From the NCBI GenBank assembly GCA_001800945.1, contig MGWJ01000026.1, positions 1-15,783 on the forward strand: a stretch of 15,783 nucleotides of DNA, written 5' to 3'. Below, in pieces: positions 12,918 to 15,783 of the stretch. The translations under genes and the position numbers were made by a program. The notes under the pieces are model-generated. The model was not told the origin of the DNA. It made no database searches and saw nothing but the letters and a program-made list of their open reading frames with translations. Source of the stretch: Flavobacteria bacterium RIFCSPLOWO2_12_FULL_31_7. Its GTDB lineage: Bacteria > Bacteroidota > Bacteroidia > Flavobacteriales > Flavobacteriaceae. How positions within the stretch are numbered: the stretch's first letter is position 1; each line of letters starts with the position of its first letter.

Positions 12918-13952
12918 TCAAAATTCAAAATCCCAATTCAGTTCAGTATTAAAAACTAATTGTCCTTTTTTAATTTCCAACGGACAATCGAAATTATTCG
13001 TATATAATCCGCCTGTTCCTAAACCTTGTGGCATTTTATTGTTTAATGTATAGGTAAATTGCGCAATCGCGTTTAATCCTACATTACTTTCTAAAGCGGA
13101 AGTTATCCACCAACCAATGTTTCGCTTTTCGGCGATTTCTATCCATTCTAAACTACCTTTTATCCCACCAATAAAACTGGGTTTCAAAATAATATATTGT
13201 GGCTGAATAGTTTCTAATAACGCTACTTTGTCTTCAAAATTAAACACACCAATTAATTCTTCATCCAAAGCAATTGGAAATGGCGTTTGTTGACAAAGTT
13301 GTTGCATCGCCTCAAACTGACCCGCTTTTATAGGCTGTTCAATACTATGCAAATCATATTGAGAAAGTAAGTGTAATTTTTCCAAAGCTTCTTTTGCAGA
13401 AAAAGCACCATTCGCATCGACACGAATTTCAATAGTATTGGCGTCAAAATGTTTTCGAATAAACGCTAATAAATCTAATTCTTGTTGAAAATCAATTGCG
13501 CCAATTTTCAGTTTAATACACGAAAATCCAGCAGCTAATTTCTCTTCAATTTGTTGTTTCATGAAGGCTTCTTCGCCCATCCAAACTAAACCGTTAATAG
13601 TAATCGCATCTTTAGCTTTTGTAAAGTTAGAAGGAAATAATTCAAATGGTGTTTCCGATTGTAGCGATAAAAAAGCCATTTCTAACCCAAATTGAATGGA
13701 TGGAAACTCTAGTAATTCTTGCCAAAGTTGCTCTTTTCCTAAATGGATGTTTTTACAGACCCATTGCAGTTTTTCTTCATAATCTGGGCGATCATCAACA
13801 GACAAACCTCGCAACAAACCACACTCACCTACTCCAATTTTCCCATTTTCTTCCAATAGCAAAAACCAAGTTTCTTTCTCGGTTAAAACTCCTCGAGAAG
13901 TACCACTTGGTCGTTTAAAATTTAAGATGTATTGTTTGTAAGTTGCTTTCAT
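12918..13952 (-). CDS. menC: o-Succinylbenzoate synthase (menaquinone biosynthesis)
   Basis: A 344-residue enolase-superfamily enzyme that dehydrates SHCHC to o-succinylbenzoate in the menaquinone pathway. The site is complete: the lysine pair in IKLKIGA (K147, K149), metal ligands D179 (RVDANGAF), E205 (IEQP) and D230 (ALDEE), and K257 (ILKPSFIGG). The N-terminal capping domain begins YKQYILNFKRPSGTSRGVL. I chose the ATG at 13952; the frame stays open upstream through the 10-bp repeats to a GTG at 13982, adding MNLCETLCNE, which is repeat-encoded and not family-like. The 121-nt spacer to the TPR gene upstream holds a long inverted repeat that ends four bases before this ATG. Confidence 0.95.
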   Translation of the reverse strand: MKATYKQYILNFKRPSGTSRGVLTEKETWFLLLEENGKIGVGECGLLRGLSVDDRPDYEEKLQWVCKNIHLGKEQLWQELLEFPSIQFGLEMAFLSLQSETPFELFPSNFTKAKDAITINGLVWMGEEAFMKQQIEEKLAAGFSCIKLKIGAIDFQQELDLLAFIRKHFDANTIEIRVDANGAFSAKEALEKLHLLSQYDLHSIEQPIKAGQFEAMQQLCQQTPFPIALDEELIGVFNFEDKVALLETIQPQYIILKPSFIGGIKGSLEWIEIAEKRNIGWWITSALESNVGLNAIAQFTYTLNNKMPQGLGTGGLYTNNFDCPLEIKKGQLVFNTELNWDFEF

Positions 13953-13956
13953 TTCG

Positions 13957-14070
13957 TTACACAGAGTTTCGCAAAGATTCACAGAGATTCACAGAGATTC
14001 GCAAAGATTCGCAAAGATTCGCAAAGATTTTTTGTATGACTTTATACTTTCTTTACGAAACTCTGCATAA
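13957..14070 (-). promoter_or_regulatory. Long sense-strand stem-loop in the menC leader
   Basis: In menC-sense RNA the 21 nt from 14070 down to 14050 can pair at every position with the 21 nt from 13977 down to 13957: 18 Watson-Crick pairs and three G-U pairs. As DNA the two arms are an 18/21 inverted repeat, and the three mismatches would be C-A type on the other strand. The core is CAGAGTTTCGTAAAGA against TCTTTGCGAAACTCTG. The 72-nt loop contains five of the six 10-bp repeats, several of which can replace the 3' arm over ten positions. The stem ends four bases before the menC ATG. Function is inferred; expression of this leader is not shown. Confidence 0.55.
13968..14027. repeat. Six tandem 10-bp repeats upstream of menC
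   Basis: Plus-strand units are TTCGCAAAGA (13968, 13998, 14008, 14018) and TTCACAGAGA (13978, 13988); a degenerate unit precedes them at 13957. In menC sense the units read TCTTTGCGAA and TCTCTGTGAA. The 10-bp period is close to one DNA helical turn. From memory, similar CTTTGCGAA/CTCTGTG phrases are frequent in spacers of flavobacterial genomes. Confidence 0.9.
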
Positions 14071-14073
14071 TAA

Positions 14074-15264
14074 TTATTCTAAGATTCTTAGAATTTTTTT
14101 GAAGTTATCGGTTGGAAAACCTCTTTTTTCAAAATCGGCAAAATCAGCTTTGGTTTGATTCACCCAACTTTTATTGGCAGAAATATTATTGTCTTTATAT
14201 AATTTATGAATGTCTTTTGCTTCGCCAACTTTATTAGTAAACAGATACACATGAGCCAATTTTAATTGATAAACTAATTCAGAAGAATTTTTATCAATCG
14301 CTTTTTTATATTGTTCTTCCGCTTTTACGAACTGTTTATTTGCTATATAAATATCACCTAAGGCACTAAAATCATTGTCTTTGGCGTGTTTTTTCTCTAT
14401 AATTTCTTTTTGAATTAAGGCAATGGCTTCTTCCGATTTTCCTTTTTTAAACAACTCAAAAGAAGTACTTCTAATTTTATCCAAATAGTTTTGTAATTCA
14501 CCAGATTGCACTAAACTTTCAGTAGCAATACTTTGCATTACATTCGATTTCTCAATTGCCAACAATTGCTTGTACTCACTATATTTATATTTCATTGCGA
14601 AAACTTTTAAAAAAGTGGCTAAGTAATTATTCTTGTTAGAAACCATTTTAACCATAGCTAATTTTTCAGCTTCTGCTAAAAGTTCTTTTTTTGTTGAAGC
14701 ATTCCAACCACGACTAGCATTATAATCCACCCAAGAAACCACTTCTAACACTATTTTGGTACTCATAACCCAGTTTTTATTTTCGAAAGCAAACCAAAGA
14801 TTTGGAGCATTTTCAAAACATTTTGTGTTTTTAATGGAAATGACTTTACTGTCCTTACTTACCGGTTCTTTAATAAAATAACATGCTGTTTCTAATTTTC
14901 CATCTTTTAAAAACTGATTCCCAGCCTTTTCAGAAGTATAAACTCCGTACAAACAAGTATCATCACCAGAAAGCGAATTGGTTAACGTAATGGCACCAGC
15001 AGTTCCTTGACTAATTCCTGTCGGATCTGGAATCGCTTTTAAAATTGACGCCAAACTTGTCGTAATTTTTCCATTCTCATCAATTAGAGAAATTCGGAAA
15101 ACAAATTCAGAGGCACCTTCTGGTAACTCGTCAATTTTAACTAAAGTTCTATTTCCTGAACTTAACTTAATTTCTTTGGTAAATGCACGTTCCTTATCCC
15201 AAAATCCATCTTTTTGTGCGAATGAAATTTGACTAATTAGTAATAATAGGAATAGTTTTTTCAT
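14074..15264 (-). CDS. Secreted tetratricopeptide-repeat protein
   Basis: A 396-residue exported protein with signal peptide MKKLFLLLLISQISFA (cleavage likely after A16) and no lipobox. Residues about 20-180 look like a beta-rich domain with several cysteines (DDTCLYG, ETACYF, NTKCFE) that I do not recognise. After a helical segment, the C-terminal part contains TPR-type helices (about 266-358: SFELFKKGKSEEAIALIQ, ALGDIYIANKQFVKAEEQYK, LAHVYLFTNKVGEAKDIHK). It is probably a periplasmic or surface scaffold; no enzyme motif is visible. It lies 41 nt after the hydrolase gene on the same strand, consistent with co-transcription. The final codons form an 8-bp palindrome. No TAnnTTTG match is found just upstream; TAAACTTTG at the hydrolase stop has one base too many. 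Confidence 0.85.
   Translation of the reverse strand: MKKLFLLLLISQISFAQKDGFWDKERAFTKEIKLSSGNRTLVKIDELPEGASEFVFRISLIDENGKITTSLASILKAIPDPTGISQGTAGAITLTNSLSGDDTCLYGVYTSEKAGNQFLKDGKLETACYFIKEPVSKDSKVISIKNTKCFENAPNLWFAFENKNWVMSTKIVLEVVSWVDYNASRGWNASTKKELLAEAEKLAMVKMVSNKNNYLATFLKVFAMKYKYSEYKQLLAIEKSNVMQSIATESLVQSGELQNYLDKIRSTSFELFKKGKSEEAIALIQKEIIEKKHAKDNDFSALGDIYIANKQFVKAEEQYKKAIDKNSSELVYQLKLAHVYLFTNKVGEAKDIHKLYKDNNISANKSWVNQTKADFADFEKRGFPTDNFKKILRILE
14076..14094 (+). terminator. Terminator-like palindrome inside the 3' end of the TPR gene
   Basis: ATTCTAAG (14076-14083) and CTTAGAAT (14087-14094) pair perfectly around ATT. Seven T residues (14094-14100) follow on the plus strand, so in shape it is an intrinsic terminator pointing into the TPR gene antisense. 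On the coding strand it is simply the last codons (KILRILE and stop) and has no following T-run. The direction makes a role as terminator of the minus-strand genes unlikely. Confidence 0.4.
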
Positions 15265-15305
15265 TAAATATTTTTTCTTTTGTTAAGCAATTTTAATACC
15301 AAAGT

Positions 15306-15783
15306 TTACAAATCGATACTTTGACCAATTTCCAACAGCATCAAATCTTTTCCTTTTTCGAAGAATTTACGTTTAGCTTCTTCATGATTAATTTCTATGT
15401 AACCGAAAGTATCGTAATGATAGCCTAAAACTTTATCACAATCCACAAAATCAGAGGCGATAATGGCATCCTCAACATCCATAGTAAAATTACTTCCAAT
15501 AGGTAAAATCGCTAAATCTAACTTCGTTCTCATCGGAATTAATTTCATATCCATAGATAAAGCCGTGTCTCCAGCGATGTAAATGTTTTTATGTTCGCCT
15601 TCAATTACAAATCCGCCAGGTTGACCACCATAACTACCATCAGGAAAAGAAGAAGTATGTATAGCGTTCACATATTTTACATTTCCGAATTCGAAATCCC
15701 AACTTCCGCCGTGATTCATGGGGTGAAATTGAAACCCTTTGTTACCGTAATGTGAAGCGATTTCATAGTTTGAAACAATAACC
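15306..15783 (-). CDS. UPF0173 metal-dependent hydrolase, 5' end outside the window
   Basis: The last 158 residues of a metallo-beta-lactamase-fold protein of the UPF0173 type. The frame is open to the window edge: the ATG at 15719 is internal, because the codons before it read VIVSNYEIASHYGNKGFQFHP, which is family-like. Motifs: NHGGSWDF, the IYIAGDTALSMDM metal loop, LDLAILPIGSNFTMD, EDAI, and GYHYDTFGYIEI with a metal-binding histidine. Family members are about 225 residues, so roughly 70 N-terminal residues including the HxHxDH motif are missing from view. The substrate is unknown. From memory, such hydrolases sit near menaquinone genes in flavobacteria, which fits menC two genes downstream. 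Confidence 0.9.
   Translation of the reverse strand, partial: VIVSNYEIASHYGNKGFQFHPMNHGGSWDFEFGNVKYVNAIHTSSFPDGSYGGQPGGFVIEGEHKNIYIAGDTALSMDMKLIPMRTKLDLAILPIGSNFTMDVEDAIIASDFVDCDKVLGYHYDTFGYIEINHEEAKRKFFEKGKDLMLLEIGQSIDL

Noticed and set aside
13953..13982. GTG start extending MenC by ten residues
   Set aside because: The added residues are encoded by the 10-bp repeats and are not part of the MenC fold; the ATG at 13952 fits the family start.
13943..14158. Plus-strand 71-residue frame across the menC spacer
   Set aside because: It reads through the 10-bp repeats (RKDSQRF-type peptide) and antisense into the TPR gene; no independent support.
15719..15719. ATG as the true start of the UPF0173 hydrolase
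   Set aside because: The frame continues to the window edge with family-like residues, so the gene is truncated by the window.

Overview
The window is AT-rich, densely coded DNA from a member of the Bacteroidota, almost certainly a Flavobacterium-like Flavobacteriaceae. The evidence is a gliding-motility FKBP lipoprotein (GldI-like), a secreted protein with a type IX secretion (T9SS) type B C-terminal domain, promoter -7 elements of the Bacteroidota form TAnnTTTG, no clear Shine-Dalgarno sequences, and menaquinone biosynthesis. I see no rRNA, tRNA, CRISPR array, insertion sequence or prophage gene.

Left part (1-3164): an accessory-looking strip of small soluble proteins: two AHSA1-type SRPBCC proteins, a DUF2200 protein, a DUF4256 protein and a DMP19/DUF4375-like protein. 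Unusually repeat-rich spacers separate them: a 92-bp tandem repeat at the window edge, a REP-like hairpin, two copies of a 30-bp AATTCG-rich block, and an array of 21-bp repeats lying directly upstream of a candidate promoter.

Middle part (3165-11380): a two-gene ABC exporter (ATPase with an E in place of the Q-loop glutamine, plus a six-helix permease), followed by a tightly packed series: T9SS type B surface protein, CrcB/FluC fluoride channel, NrnA-type DHH phosphoesterase, GldI-like FKBP lipoprotein, and two paralogous cyclophilin-FKBP fusion proteins. Overlaps of 4 and 1 nt and gaps of 10-11 nt suggest one operon, closed by a strong bidirectional terminator. The last three genes form an envelope protein-folding module; the T9SS cargo at the front of the operon also belongs to the envelope.

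Right part (11398-15783): a small GldH-like lipoprotein on the minus strand diverges from ruvX; a third SRPBCC gene with its own good promoter follows, ending at a terminator. The minus strand then carries (in transcription order) a 5'-truncated UPF0173 metal-dependent hydrolase, a secreted TPR protein and menC (o-succinylbenzoate synthase).

The observation I rate highest is the 121-nt spacer ahead of menC. It holds six 10-bp repeats enclosed by two 21-nt arms that pair along their whole length in menC-sense RNA. All three deviations from a perfect DNA inverted repeat become G-U wobbles on that strand only, and the stem ends four bases before the menC ATG. It could be a translational control element, or a chance arrangement of a dispersed intergenic phrase. 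No wholly new multi-gene system is evident from the sequence alone.
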